A DNA stretch of 64,000 nt, from positions 54,307-118,306 of the forward strand of contig CAWFZK010000048.1 in NCBI GenBank assembly GCA_963820315.1, read 5' to 3'. The stretch's first letter is position 1, and the number at the start of each line of letters is the position of its first letter. The notes under the pieces are model-generated. The model did not search any database. It saw only the letters and a program-made list of their open reading frames with translations, and had not been told where the DNA came from. Shown one piece after another: positions 1 through 10,903 of this stretch. Source of the stretch: JACVRW01 sp963820315 (GTDB lineage: Bacteria; Actinomycetota; Thermoleophilia; Solirubrobacterales; Thermoleophilaceae). The translations under genes were made by a program, and so were the position numbers.

Positions 1-141
1 CTTGCGCAGCACCTGCACGTACGTCTCCTGAACGAGGTCCTCGGCGTCCGTGTGCGAGCCGCACAGTCCCACAGCCGCCCGATAGAGACGGTCGATGTGA
101 TCACCCAGGCGGGCAGGATCGAGTGGACGAAGGGTGTCCAC
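1..141 (-). CDS. ECF RNA polymerase sigma factor, N-terminal part (runs off the window)
   Basis: Reading leftward from a GTG at 141, the first 47 codons encode the start of a sigma-70 family ECF factor. Region 2 is recognisable from the run HIDRLYRAAVGLCGS followed by DAEDLVQETYVQVLRK, the core-binding helix typical of ECF sigmas. The gene continues beyond base 1, so region 4 is not seen. It starts 4 bases after the stop of the membrane protein at 146-805, so the two are very likely cotranscribed. The ORF is too short for normal gene callers because it is truncated by the window edge. Confidence 0.8.
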   Translation of the reverse strand, partial: MDTLRPLDPARLGDHIDRLYRAAVGLCGSHTDAEDLVQETYVQVLRK

Positions 142-145
142 GCGC

Positions 146-805
146 TCAGAACGGTACGGCTCCGAGCCCCTTCCAGCCCGCGAGGTCGAGCAGCTTCGTG
201 GCGGGTACTCCCTCGCCGCTCAGGATGCAGGTGCGCCCGCCGCGCTCCCAGGTGACGATCGTCCGGCCGTCGCGCTTCACGTAGCGGAGCGAGCTGCCCT
301 CGCGCCGCGCCGATGCCGACGGCTCGGGCGCGGGCAGAGCGTCGCCCGACACGATCGTGTACGCGATCTCGCGCCCCTCCTTCTCGTAGTAGACGGTGAC
401 CGCGCGGCGCCCGTCGATCTCGTCCACGCGCCGGCCGCTCGGCTCCCAGCCGAACTTCTCGGCCCAGTCCGGGAACGGCAGACCGAAGGCCGACGTGTCG
501 AGCAGCTTCGGGCGACCGGGCGCGGGGGCCGGCTGCGTGGGCGGGAGGGTGCCGAGCTCGGCCGCCTCGACCACGCTGGGGCCGCCCGCACCGCCGGGCA
601 GGAGCAGCACGACGAGCAGGGCGGCCGCGGCGGTCGCGCCGGCAAGCGCCCCGCCCAGCGTCAGCCGGCGCCGGCGCGCCGGGCCACGGGCTCGCTCGCG
701 CTCCGCCTCGATCCGCTCGCGCAGCCGCAGCGGTGCCTTGAGCTCCACGGCATGCAGCGCCTCGACAGCGAAGCGCTCCCGGCCGAGGTCGGACTGTCCC
801 TCCAT
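146..805 (-). CDS. single-pass membrane protein, probable anti-sigma or sigma-associated protein
   Basis: The protein has 219 residues. A cytoplasmic N-terminus of about 45 residues rich in Arg and Glu precedes one membrane segment (about residues 49-70, Ala/Val/Leu rich). A Pro-rich linker and an extracellular domain of about 140 residues follow. There is no HxxxCxxC zinc-binding anti-sigma motif in the N-terminal part. The topology and the sigma factor starting 4 bases downstream suggest a regulator of that sigma. The order, membrane protein first and sigma second, is the reverse of most sigma/anti-sigma operons. Function is inferred only from context; the outer domain is not one I recognise. 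Confidence 0.6.
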   Translation of the reverse strand: MEGQSDLGRERFAVEALHAVELKAPLRLRERIEAERERARGPARRRRLTLGGALAGATAAAALLVVLLLPGGAGGPSVVEAAELGTLPPTQPAPAPGRPKLLDTSAFGLPFPDWAEKFGWEPSGRRVDEIDGRRAVTVYYEKEGREIAYTIVSGDALPAPEPSASARREGSSLRYVKRDGRTIVTWERGGRTCILSGEGVPATKLLDLAGWKGLGAVPF

Positions 806-879
806 GTAGACGAGGATGCTCCGAGCGCCGCTTCTATTCCCACTGGACAGCGCAGCCGCGAGCGAAGAGAGTTGGCGCC

Positions 880-2832
880 ATGACCGCCGTGGAGCTAAGC
901 CCGCGTGCCCGGCGCGCGCTCGATGCGATCTGCGACACCTTCGCGCCTGGCGGAGCCGGGCTCCCGGCCGCCACCGACCTCGGGGTGCCGGACGCTCTGC
1001 TCGAGCTGGTGGCGCGCAACCCGCGGGCCGCCGAGCGCAAACAGGTCGGCCAGCTGCTTGGCCTGTGGGACACGCGCCTGCTGGGTGCGGTCGGCGGTGG
1101 AGGGCTGCGCAACTTCAGCTCGCTCTCGCAGTCCGAGCGCGAGCGGGTCCTGCTCTCCTGGGCGGACAGTCGCGCGCCTCAGCGCCGCGCAGCGTTCCAG
1201 GCGCTCCGCAAGGGCACGCTGCTCGCCTATTACGGCCGCGATGGCGGAAGCAACCCCGTGCTTCAGGCGATGGGCTACCCGGGTGCGCTCGGCCCGCCCG
1301 AGAACCCGCCGCCGCCCGGCATCGAGCCGCTCGAGGTGACCTCCGACACCGAGCTCGACTGCGACGTCGTGGTTGTCGGCTCCGGCGCCGGCGGCGGGAC
1401 GGCCGCGGCGGTGCTGGCCGGCGCGGGCCTCGACGTGGTGGTGATCGAGGCGGGCGGCTACTACTCCGAGAAGGACTTCGACGGCGACGAGCTGGCCGGC
1501 TTCTCACGCCTCTACATGAACTCCGGCGGCATGGCCTCCCACGACGGGAGCATCGGCCTGCTCGCCGGCTCCTGCCTCGGCGGCGGCACGGTCGTCAACT
1601 ACACGTTCTCCTTCCGCACTCCCGAGCACGTGCGGCGCGAATGGGCCTCGATGGGGGTCCCGGGCTTCGACGCCCCGGACTTCGACGAGAGCCTCGACGC
1701 GGTCTGGGAGCGCATCTCGGTGAACGAGGAGCACAGCGTCCCGAGCGCGCGCGACGAGTCAATCCGGCGCGGCCTCGACCGGCTCGGCTGGGACTCGCAG
1801 GTGATGAAGCGCAACGTGCGCGGCTGCCGCGCAGAGGTCTGCCGCCTGTGCCACTACGGCTGCCCGCTGGGCGCGAAGCAGTCGACGCTCAAGACGTGGC
1901 TGCAGGACGCCTACGACGGCGGCACCCGCATGCTCGTGAACACGCGCGCCGACCGCGTGCTGGTCGAGCAGGGCGCGGCGCGCGGCGTCGAGGCGCGCAC
2001 CGCCGACGGCCACCGGGTCACCGTGCGCGCCCGCGCGGTCGTGAGCGCGGCGGGCGCCGTGCAGACCCCCGCGCTGCTCGCGCGCTCGGGCGTGCGCTCG
2101 AAGGCGCTCGGCAAGCACCTGCGACTGCATCCCGTGATGGTCGTCTGGGGCCAGATGGACGAAGAGGTGCGGCCCTGGGAGGGCATGCTCAGCGCCACCT
2201 TCTCCGACGAGCACGCCGACATGGACGGCGACGGCTACGGCATCAAGTACGAGCACGTCGCGACGCCGCCGAGCATCCTGCTGAGCTTCTCGCCCTGGCG
2301 CGGCGGCCGCGCACACCAGGAGCTGATGCAGGCGCTGCCCCACACCGCGGGCATCGGCATCCTCCTGCGCGATCACGGCCGCGGCGAGGTGCGCGTCGGG
2401 CGCGACGGCGAGCCGATCGTGCGCTACGCCTTCACGGACGACGACATCAGCCACCTGCGGCGCGGCCTCTGGGGCGGAGCCGAGCTGGTCGAGGCGATGG
2501 GCGCGCGGCTGATCTACTCGTCGCACGCCAAGTGGGTTGCGTACGAGCCGGGCGTGCGCGGCGACCGGGCCGGCTTCATCGACGCCGCGGACGCCTGCGG
2601 CTGGGGCCCCGGTCAGTCCCAGCCCGTCTCGTTCCACATCATGGGGAGCGCGCGGATGGGCGGGTCGGAGCGCGACTCGGTCTGCGATCCGAGCGGCCAG
2701 ACCTGGAGCGTGCGCGACCTCTACGTCTGCGACGGCTCCGCCTTCCCGACGGCGACCGGCGTGAACCCGATGGTCACGATCGAGGCGCTGGCGCACATGA
2801 ACGCGCGCGGGCTCGCGGACCGGCTCGCGTAG
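880..2832 (+). CDS. GMC-family FAD-dependent oxidoreductase (long-chain alcohol oxidase-like)
   Basis: A 650-residue flavoprotein oxidising alcohol groups. The N-terminal 130 residues (SPRARRALDAICDTF...) resemble the helical extension of long-chain alcohol oxidases and gluconate dehydrogenase subunit 3. The FAD-binding Rossmann motif VVVGSGAGGGTAAAVLAGAG lies near residue 161. A cysteine cluster CRAEVCRLCHYGC near residue 315 is typical of this GMC branch and may hold an Fe-S centre or structural thiols. The C-terminal GMC block includes FHIMGSARMGG and CDGSAFPTATGVNPMVTIEA. The ATG at 880 follows a purine-rich stretch. Substrate is not deducible. It precedes hsp20 and lon by a short gap but is probably a separate transcription unit, because hsp20 has its own promoter-like motif. 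Confidence 0.9.
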   Translation: MTAVELSPRARRALDAICDTFAPGGAGLPAATDLGVPDALLELVARNPRAAERKQVGQLLGLWDTRLLGAVGGGGLRNFSSLSQSERERVLLSWADSRAPQRRAAFQALRKGTLLAYYGRDGGSNPVLQAMGYPGALGPPENPPPPGIEPLEVTSDTELDCDVVVVGSGAGGGTAAAVLAGAGLDVVVIEAGGYYSEKDFDGDELAGFSRLYMNSGGMASHDGSIGLLAGSCLGGGTVVNYTFSFRTPEHVRREWASMGVPGFDAPDFDESLDAVWERISVNEEHSVPSARDESIRRGLDRLGWDSQVMKRNVRGCRAEVCRLCHYGCPLGAKQSTLKTWLQDAYDGGTRMLVNTRADRVLVEQGAARGVEARTADGHRVTVRARAVVSAAGAVQTPALLARSGVRSKALGKHLRLHPVMVVWGQMDEEVRPWEGMLSATFSDEHADMDGDGYGIKYEHVATPPSILLSFSPWRGGRAHQELMQALPHTAGIGILLRDHGRGEVRVGRDGEPIVRYAFTDDDISHLRRGLWGGAELVEAMGARLIYSSHAKWVAYEPGVRGDRAGFIDAADACGWGPGQSQPVSFHIMGSARMGGSERDSVCDPSGQTWSVRDLYVCDGSAFPTATGVNPMVTIEALAHMNARGLADRLA

Positions 2833-2844
2833 CCGCCGACCCCT

Positions 2845-2850
2845 TATCCT
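2845..2850 (+). promoter_or_regulatory. leaderless-type -10 element of hsp20
   Basis: TATCCT lies 8 bases before the GTG start at 2859, which puts the predicted transcription start at or next to the start codon. It fits the window-wide TAnnnT-N6-9-RTG pattern. No Shine-Dalgarno sequence lies in the gap. Confidence 0.5.
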
Positions 2851-2858
2851 CGGACGCC

Positions 2859-3298
2859 GTGACACCGCAGCACGACCTGTTCGCAAACTTCGAGCGCATG
2901 CGGCGCGAGATCGACGAGCTGTTCGGTGACGTGTTCGAACGCCAGACGGGCCTGCGCGGGCGCGGCTTCTCGCCCTCGGTCGACGTCTACTACGCGGACG
3001 ACCCGCCGCGCGCGGTCGTCAAGGCGGACCTCGCCGGCATCGACATCCAGGACGTCGCGCTCGAGATCCGCGGTCGCCAGCTCCTGATCGCCGGCGAGCG
3101 CCGGCCCGCCGCGGCGACCGGCCGCCTCTACCAGCAGATCGAGATCGAGCACGGGCCGTTCCGGCGGCTCGTCGAGCTGGGCGCCGAGGTCGAGGCCGGC
3201 GAGGCGCGCGCCTCGTACGAGGACGGCATGCTGGCCGTCGAGATTCCACTCGCACGCCCCGAGCGGACGGTCCGGCGAGTCCCCATCGAGGAGGGCTG

Positions 3299-3299
<1 letters not shown>
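2859..3299 (+). CDS. Hsp20/alpha-crystallin small heat-shock protein
   Basis: A 146-residue ATP-independent holdase chaperone. The alpha-crystallin domain runs from about residue 40 (FSPSVDVYYADDPPRAVVKADLAGI) to the conserved end motif DGMLAVEIPLA, which matches the family A-x-x-x-n-G-v-L signature. The C-terminal tail is VRRVPIEEG. I chose the GTG at 2859 because the N-terminus then reads VTPQHDLFANFERMRREIDELF, a normal small-Hsp start, and a -10-like TATCCT lies 8 bases upstream. Its TGA shares one base with the ATG of lon, so chaperone and protease are translationally coupled, a logical protein-quality-control pair. Confidence 0.9.
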
Positions 3300-5680
<2,381 letters not shown>

Positions 5681-5739
5681 GGTGCGCTGGCCATATCCGG
5701 GTAGAGTGTCGCGCAGCCGAAAGCGGATCGAGGAGAGCA

Positions 5740-6207
5740 ATGGCGTCAAAGAAGAAGGCCGTGAAGGCCGGGGCCGGTGCGGCCGCCGCCGCCAAGGCGG
5801 TCCGCTCCAACCAGTACGTCCAGCGTGTGATGGACGACTCGGAGCTGCGCGACAACCTGCGCAACGCGTTCGAGTCCGCCCGCAAGGCGTACGGGCGGAT
5901 GCAGAACGGCAAGGGCCCCGTCAAGGCCGTGACGGAAGACAAGAAGACTCAGAAGGAGCTGAAGGAGGCGGCGAACTCGCTCAAGGAGGCCGCCGACCAG
6001 CTTCGCGGCAACAAGAAGAAGAAGAGCCGGAAGGGTCGCATCTTCCTGCTTGCCATCGTGGGCGCGGGCGTGGCGCTCGTGGCGAGCGAGGGCTTGCGCA
6101 AGAAGGTCCTCGACGCCCTGTTCGGCAAGGAGGAGGAGTTCGAGTACACGGCGAGCACCACTCCATCGCCGAGTACCAACGAACCGGTGGGATCCACCTC
6201 CACCTAA
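5740..6207 (+). CDS. Lys-rich protein with a single membrane anchor, function unknown
   Basis: A 155-residue protein that starts at an ATG with GGAGAG six bases upstream. The first 105 residues are strongly basic and helical, with heptad-like runs (KELKEAANSLKEAADQLR) suggesting a coiled coil. A membrane segment (IFLLAIVGAGVALVAS) follows at about residues 107-122, then a short acidic, Ser/Thr-rich tail. It follows lon after 59 bases and ends just before a strong terminator, so it may be the last gene of the hsp20-lon unit or have its own TAGAGT element at 5703. I do not recognise a family. The positive N-terminal face could bind nucleic acid or the membrane surface. Confidence 0.7.
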   Translation: MASKKKAVKAGAGAAAAAKAVRSNQYVQRVMDDSELRDNLRNAFESARKAYGRMQNGKGPVKAVTEDKKTQKELKEAANSLKEAADQLRGNKKKKSRKGRIFLLAIVGAGVALVASEGLRKKVLDALFGKEEEFEYTASTTPSPSTNEPVGSTST

Positions 6208-6213
6208 CTCGAC

Positions 6214-6238
6214 AAGGGCGCCCGCCGGGCGCCCTTTT
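6214..6238 (+). terminator. rho-independent terminator
   Basis: An 11-base inverted repeat, AAGGGCGCCCG and its complement, separated by one base, runs into TTTT. It lies 7 bases after the preceding stop codon. Confidence 0.85.
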
Positions 6239-6289
6239 CGTTTGCCGTTTGCTCTCCTCCTGCCCGGGTAGCTCCCAGGTGGAGGAGAG

Positions 6290-6511
6290 ATGCGACGCTG
6301 GTACGCACTGCTTGTCCTGCCGTTCCTGGGACTGCTGTATCCACCGCTGTATGCGACGGAGGACCCGGAGCTGTTCGGGTTCCCGTTCTTCTACTGGTAC
6401 CAGTTCGCCTGGGTCCCGCTGACCGCCGGGATCACCTACCTCGTCTATCGCAAGACCCGCCCCGCTGAGCCCGCCCCCGCCGAGGGCGCCGGGAGGTTCA
6501 CACGGCCGTGA
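6290..6511 (+). CDS. DUF3311-type small membrane protein, partner of a sodium:solute symporter
   Basis: A 73-residue protein with two hydrophobic segments (about residues 4-22 and 38-58) and the aromatic motif FFYWYQFAWVPLTAGITYLVY characteristic of DUF3311 proteins. These are nearly always encoded directly before SSS-family carboxylate symporters, as here. Its stop overlaps the GTG of the symporter by 4 bases (GTGA). An AGGAGA ribosome-binding site sits a few bases before the ATG. It probably assists assembly or function of the permease, but the role is not established. Confidence 0.8.
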   Translation: MRRWYALLVLPFLGLLYPPLYATEDPELFGFPFFYWYQFAWVPLTAGITYLVYRKTRPAEPAPAEGAGRFTRP

Positions 6512-8067
6512 CCGAGGGCTTCGAGGTCGATGGCGTTGCCATCGCCGTCTTCTGCTTCCTCTTCGGGCTAGTGACGGTGCTCGGCTTCGTCGCTGCGCGC
6601 TGGAAGCGCGGCGACCTCGGCCTGCTCGACGAGTGGGGGCTCGGCGGACGCCGCTTCGGCACCGTCATCACCTGGTTCCTGCTCGGCGGCGACCTGTTCA
6701 CGGCGTACACGTTCATCGCCGTGCCGGCGCTCGTCTGGGCGGTCGGCGCGGGCGGCTTCTTCGCGCTGCCCTACACGATCCTCGTCTTCCCGTTCGTCTT
6801 CCTGGTGATGCCGCGGCTGTGGTCGGTGGCGTCCAAGCACCGCTACATCACGGCCGCCGACTTCGTGAAGGGCCGCTACTCGAGCCGCAGCCTCGCGACC
6901 GCCGTTGCCTTCACCGGGCTGCTCGCGACGATGCCCTACATCGCCCTCCAGCTCCTCGGCATCCAGGTCGTGCTCGAAGGTCTCGGGATCGAGGGCGAGT
7001 GGCCGCTCATCATCGCCTTCGCGATCCTCGCCGCCTACACCTACACGAGCGGCCTGCGGGCTCCCGCGATGATCGCGATCGTCAAGGACACGCTGATCTA
7101 CGCGACCGTGCTGGTCGCGATCATCTACATCCCCTCGCAAGTCGGGGGCTGGGACTCGATCTTCGCCTCGGCCGCGCAGGAGCTGCCGAACCGCGACGAG
7201 CCCGGCGCGCTGATCCCGGGCGGCGCCGACGCCCAGGTGGCCTACGCGACGCTCGCGCTCGGGTCGGCGATGGCGCTGTTCCTCTACCCGCATGCGCTCA
7301 CCGCCGTGCTGAGCTCGCGCTCGCAGGACGTCGTGCGGCGCAACATGTCGCTGCTGCCCGCGTGGACCTTCCTGCTCGGGCTGATGGCGCTGCTCGGCTT
7401 CATGGCGATCGCCGCGGGTGTCAACGTGGCAGAGCCGAACCACGCCGTGCCGGCGCTGTTCGTCGACATGTTCCCGTCCTGGTTCCTCGGCGTGGCCTTC
7501 GCGGCGATCGCGATCGGCGCGCTCGTGCCGGCCGCGGTGATGTCGATCGCGGCGGCGAACCTGTTCACGCGCAACGTCTGGAAGGAGTTCGTCCACCGCG
7601 ACTGCTCGGATGCCGAGGAGGCGCAGGTGGCCAAGCTCGTGTCGCTCGTCGTCAAGGTCGGCGCGCTCGCGTTCATCCTGTTGCTGCCGACCCAGTTCGC
7701 GATCGACCTGCAGCTGCTCGGCGGGGTCTGGATGCTGCAGACGCTGCCCGCCGTGCTGATCGCCCTCTACACGCGCTGGTTCCACCGCTGGGGCCTGCTC
7801 GCCGGCTGGCTCGTGGGCATGGTGTTCGGCACCTGGATCGCCGCCTCGCAGGACTTCGCGCCCGTCTGGGAGCTGCCGATCCTGGGCGTCACGGCGTACA
7901 CGGCGCTCGCCGCCCTGGCGTTGAACCTCGTCGTCGCCGCCGTTCTGACGGTCCTGCTCGGCGGCAGGGGCCGCGCGGACGAGCTCGACGAGACCCGCCC
8001 GCAGGAATACGACGAGCTCGAGGAGACTCGCGAGCCGGCACCCACCGTCGGCGCGGGCGTGAGCTGA
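6508..8067 (+). CDS. sodium:solute symporter (monocarboxylate permease-like)
   Basis: A 519-residue inner-membrane transporter of the SSS family with about 13 hydrophobic segments. The SSS signature region includes ADFVKGRYSSRSLA and the helix-rich core EWPLIIAFAILAAYTYTSGLRAPA. It resembles the MctP/MctC group that imports acetate, pyruvate, propionate or lactate with sodium; the exact substrate cannot be read from sequence. The C-terminus is a charged tail (LDETRPQEYDELEETRE). Start is the GTG overlapping the DUF3311 stop. A TetR regulator 41 bases downstream may control the pair. Confidence 0.85.
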   Translation: MTEGFEVDGVAIAVFCFLFGLVTVLGFVAARWKRGDLGLLDEWGLGGRRFGTVITWFLLGGDLFTAYTFIAVPALVWAVGAGGFFALPYTILVFPFVFLVMPRLWSVASKHRYITAADFVKGRYSSRSLATAVAFTGLLATMPYIALQLLGIQVVLEGLGIEGEWPLIIAFAILAAYTYTSGLRAPAMIAIVKDTLIYATVLVAIIYIPSQVGGWDSIFASAAQELPNRDEPGALIPGGADAQVAYATLALGSAMALFLYPHALTAVLSSRSQDVVRRNMSLLPAWTFLLGLMALLGFMAIAAGVNVAEPNHAVPALFVDMFPSWFLGVAFAAIAIGALVPAAVMSIAAANLFTRNVWKEFVHRDCSDAEEAQVAKLVSLVVKVGALAFILLLPTQFAIDLQLLGGVWMLQTLPAVLIALYTRWFHRWGLLAGWLVGMVFGTWIAASQDFAPVWELPILGVTAYTALAALALNLVVAAVLTVLLGGRGRADELDETRPQEYDELEETREPAPTVGAGVS

Positions 8068-8108
8068 GCGCGGTCGGCTGGCCGGCCAGATAGGATCGCC
8101 GTCGAGGG

Positions 8109-8720
8109 ATGGAGGCGGCTAGCGAACTTCCGCGGCGGCTCGAGGGCGACAAGGCCCAGCGCATCATCGCCGCCATGCGCGCCAGCGTCGGCAAGCGCGG
8201 CGCGGCCGGCTCGACGTTCGATCACGTCGCCCGCGAGGCGGGCGTCTCGCGCGGGCTCCTGCACTACTACTTCGGCTCCAAGGAGCGTCTGCTCGTCGAG
8301 GTGGTCAGGCACGACTGCGACGTGCGCAACCAGGCGATGGACGAGCGCCTCGAGCGGGCCGGCAGCATCGACGAGATCCTCGATGCGCTGGTGGTCGGCC
8401 TCAACGAGTTCATCGAGGACGACGCCGGCAGCCAGGCCGTCATCTACGAGATGCTCTCGGCCTCGCGCCACTCCGAGGAGATCCGCGCCGAGCTCGCCGA
8501 GCTCTACCGCCAGTGGCGCGAACGGCTGGCGGGCTGGCTGCGCGTCAAGGAGCGCGAGGGCGTGATCCGGCTTCAGGCGGAGCCGGAGGCGGTGGCCTCG
8601 ATCCTGTTCGCGCTCGGCGACGGCTTCGGCATCCAGGTCCTCTGCGACTCCGAGTGGGACCAGAACCCGGCCTTCGAGCTGGGCGTCGCGAGCGCGCGGC
8701 GGCTGCTGGGCGCGCCGTAG
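8109..8720 (+). CDS. TetR/AcrR-family transcriptional regulator
   Basis: A 203-residue one-component repressor. The N-terminal helix-turn-helix spans about residues 20-62 with the family pattern STFDHVAREAGVSRGLLHYYFGSKERLL. The C-terminal ligand domain resembles BetI-like TetR_C regions (VASILFALGDGFGIQV). The ATG at 8109 has a TAGGAT element 12 bases upstream. It follows the symporter in the same direction, so it may autoregulate and control uptake of the transported acid, but no palindromic operator was seen. Downstream, 8721-8956 holds no convincing intact gene. Confidence 0.88.
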   Translation: MEAASELPRRLEGDKAQRIIAAMRASVGKRGAAGSTFDHVAREAGVSRGLLHYYFGSKERLLVEVVRHDCDVRNQAMDERLERAGSIDEILDALVVGLNEFIEDDAGSQAVIYEMLSASRHSEEIRAELAELYRQWRERLAGWLRVKEREGVIRLQAEPEAVASILFALGDGFGIQVLCDSEWDQNPAFELGVASARRLLGAP

Positions 8721-8956
8721 AGCCTGCGCCATCTGAACGCCCGCGCCGACTTCGACAGCGCCGCCGTGCCGGCCGCTAGCGGCCGCGCGAGCGCGCCCGG
8801 TACGAGCCCTCGCCGGCGAGCGTGTTGCGGTGGGCCGAGCGCCGCCGTGTATGCCTTCATGCGCCTGTCCATCGAGTACTCCTCCGTCGGGTGTGCTTGC
8901 ACGGCCACGGTCCCCGGCGGACATGAGGGCGGTGTGAGGCTTTGCTGAGACTCCTC

Positions 8957-10336
8957 TCAGGTGCCGAGCTTCGGCGAGCGCCAGGGCGCCGCGAGCCGCC
9001 CGGTCAGCTCGCCGGCCAGCTCCTCGATCGGCACGCGGACCTGCTCGAGCGTGTCGCGGTCGCGCAGGGTGACCGTGCGGTCCTCGACCGTCTGGCCGTC
9101 GACGGTGACCCCCCAGGGCGTGCCGATCTCGTCCTGGCGGCGATAGCGCCGGCCGATCGAGCCGCCGGCGTCGTACTCGGCCGGGACCTGCGAGCGCAGC
9201 CCCTCGTAGAGCTCACGCGCGAGCTCGGGCATGCCGTCGCGATTGACGAGCGGCAACACGGCAACCTTGACGGGCGCGATCTTGGGGTGCAGGCGCAGCA
9301 CCGTGCGCGTCCTGCCCTCGACCTCCTCCTCGTCGTAGGCATCGCAGAGCAGCGCGAGGATCGTGCGCGCCACACCGCCCGCCGGCTCGATCACGTGCGG
9401 GACGTAGCGCTCCTGGGTGGCGGTGTCGACGTACTCGAGCTTCTCGCCGGAGAACTTCGCGTGCTGGGTGAGGTCGAAGTCGCCGCGGTTGGCGATGCCC
9501 TCGAGCTCGGACCAGCCGATCGGGTACAGGTACTCGATGTCGCTGGTGGCCGACGAGTAGTGCGAGAGCTCGTCCGGGCCGTGCGCGCGCAGGCGCAGGC
9601 GCTCGGGGTCGAGCCCGAGGCCGGCATACCAGTCCATCCGCGCCTGCATCCAGTGCTCGTGCCAGCTCTCGGCCTCGGCCGGCGGCACGAAGAACTCCAT
9701 CTCCATCTGCTCGAACTCGAGCGTGCGGAATATGAAGTTGCCCGGCGTGATCTCGTTGCGGAACGACTTGCCGATCTGGGCGATACCGAAGGGCGGCTTG
9801 CGGCGCGCGTACTGAAGCGTCGTCTTGAACGCGAGGAAGATTCCCTGGGCGGTCTCGGGGCGCAGGTAGACGGTCGAGCCCGCCTCCTTCACCGGCCCGA
9901 TGGTGGTCTCGAACATCAGGTTGAACTCGCGTGCCTCGGTCAGGTCGCAGTCCGGGTGGTCGCCGGGCAGCTTCGAGGGCGCCCTGCCGCAGCGGACCTC
10001 CGGGTGGCTGGCGCTCCCCGTGCGCTCCTCCTCGAGGTGGTCGGCGCGGAAGCGCTGCTTGCAGGTGCGGCAGTCGATCAGCGGATCGGTGAAGCCGGCG
10101 AGGTGGCCTGACGCCTCCCAGGTGCGCGGGTGCTGGATGATCGCGGAATCGAGCGCGACGATGTCGTCGCGCTCCTGGATCATCGCCTTCCACCACTCGC
10201 CCATCACGTTGTTCTTCAGCAGGACGCCGTAGTGGCCGTAGTCGTACGTGTTGGCGATGCCTCCGTAGATCTCGGAGGCGGGGAAGACGAAGCCGCGCCG
10301 CTTGCAGAGCGCGACGATCTTGTCCATGGTCACCAC
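8957..10336 (-). CDS. glyS: glycyl-tRNA synthetase (alpha2, eukaryote-like type)
   Basis: Charges tRNA-Gly with glycine; about 459 residues, a class II synthetase. The N-terminus KRRGFVFPASEIYGG and the block FRNEITPGNFIFRTLEFEQ (motif 2) are diagnostic for GlyQS. Motif 3 reads GVARTILALL where GVDRTLLA is usual. A Cys-rich insertion (CRTC near residue 85) is likely zinc-binding, followed by the anticodon-binding domain. I start it at GTG 10336 because TAGGGT lies 7 bases upstream in leaderless spacing; a GTG at 10345 and an ATG at 10327 are alternatives in the same frame. Nothing else is cotranscribed. Confidence 0.95.
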   Translation of the reverse strand: MVTMDKIVALCKRRGFVFPASEIYGGIANTYDYGHYGVLLKNNVMGEWWKAMIQERDDIVALDSAIIQHPRTWEASGHLAGFTDPLIDCRTCKQRFRADHLEEERTGSASHPEVRCGRAPSKLPGDHPDCDLTEAREFNLMFETTIGPVKEAGSTVYLRPETAQGIFLAFKTTLQYARRKPPFGIAQIGKSFRNEITPGNFIFRTLEFEQMEMEFFVPPAEAESWHEHWMQARMDWYAGLGLDPERLRLRAHGPDELSHYSSATSDIEYLYPIGWSELEGIANRGDFDLTQHAKFSGEKLEYVDTATQERYVPHVIEPAGGVARTILALLCDAYDEEEVEGRTRTVLRLHPKIAPVKVAVLPLVNRDGMPELARELYEGLRSQVPAEYDAGGSIGRRYRRQDEIGTPWGVTVDGQTVEDRTVTLRDRDTLEQVRVPIEELAGELTGRLAAPWRSPKLGT

Positions 10337-10540
10337 GGCCGCCACCCTAGCCGGTAGTTCCGCCGTTTTCCCCCGCAGCCGGGGCGTGGAATGCCCCGGC
10401 CTGGGGTACGGTGGCCGCGATGGTCACGACCGCTCTGCGCCCGTTCGGTCACATTGCCGCATGGATCGTGTGGCACAGCATGCGGGTATCGCTGCTCGGC
10501 GATCTCGAGCGGCCGCAGCCGCCCGCGGACTGAGCGCCGG

Positions 10541-10714
10541 TCAGGCGGCCGCGCTCGCCTTTCGGAGCCTGTTCATCAGCGCCTGTTCCTCGGCGCGCCA
10601 GTGATCGCCGCTCATCTCCTTGATGGCGCAGCCCCACTGCACGATCAGCGCCGCCTCGTCGAGCGTCAGGGACATCGCCACCAGGCGAAGCCGGCTGGCC
10701 TTGTTCTCGTTCAT
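10541..10714 (-). CDS. 57-residue hypothetical protein
   Basis: An ATG ORF of 57 codons below usual gene-caller limits: MNENKASRLRLVAMSLTLDE, then an amphipathic helix and an RKASAAA end. It has high-GC codon use (third position mostly G/C) and occupies an otherwise empty interval between glyS and the FmdB gene. The composition (W, H, C, M present) looks like a folded helical mini-protein, not a random frame. A 37-codon ORF on the other strand (10420-10533) is less convincing. No family recognised. Confidence 0.4.
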   Translation of the reverse strand: MNENKASRLRLVAMSLTLDEAALIVQWGCAIKEMSGDHWRAEEQALMNRLRKASAAA

Positions 10715-10745
10715 CAGTGTCTGTGTCCAGTTCTAGGTTTGTCAG

Positions 10746-10800
10746 CCGGCCGCGGTCGGCCGGGGTGGGAGCGGCCCTGGGGGGAGCCCGTCAGGGGCTC
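10746..10800. other. two tandem hairpins in a non-coding stretch
   Basis: CCGGCCG at 10746-10752 pairs with CGGCCGG at 10757-10763 over a 4-base loop. GAGCCC at 10784-10789 pairs with GGGCTC at 10795-10800 over a 5-base loop. They lie between a small ORF and the FmdB promoter. They could be attenuator or terminator remnants; in GC-rich DNA such hairpins also arise by chance. The 188-base interval around them (10715-10903) shows no gene. Confidence 0.3.
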
Positions 10801-10888
10801 GGAAGGGGGGTGAGGGGGAGTGCGTCGCGCCGCGGGGCCGGTCGTGGAGCGAGCACTAGCAAAGTAGCAGGGCAAAAATCGGCACTCC

Positions 10889-10894
10889 TATACT
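10889..10894 (+). promoter_or_regulatory. leaderless-type -10 element of the FmdB gene
   Basis: TATACT, close to a perfect -10 hexamer, lies 9 bases before the ATG at 10904. There is no room for a Shine-Dalgarno sequence, and no clear -35 hexamer is visible 17 bases upstream. Confidence 0.6.
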
Positions 10895-10903
10895 CAGAGT
10901 GCC

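Noticed and set aside
8776..8872. A minus-strand mini-ORF starting MDRRMKAYTAALG and, after a one-base shift, ending HRNTLAGEGSYRARSRGR
   Set aside because: It needs a frameshift within 31 codons and has no other support; it may be a real small protein but I cannot defend it.
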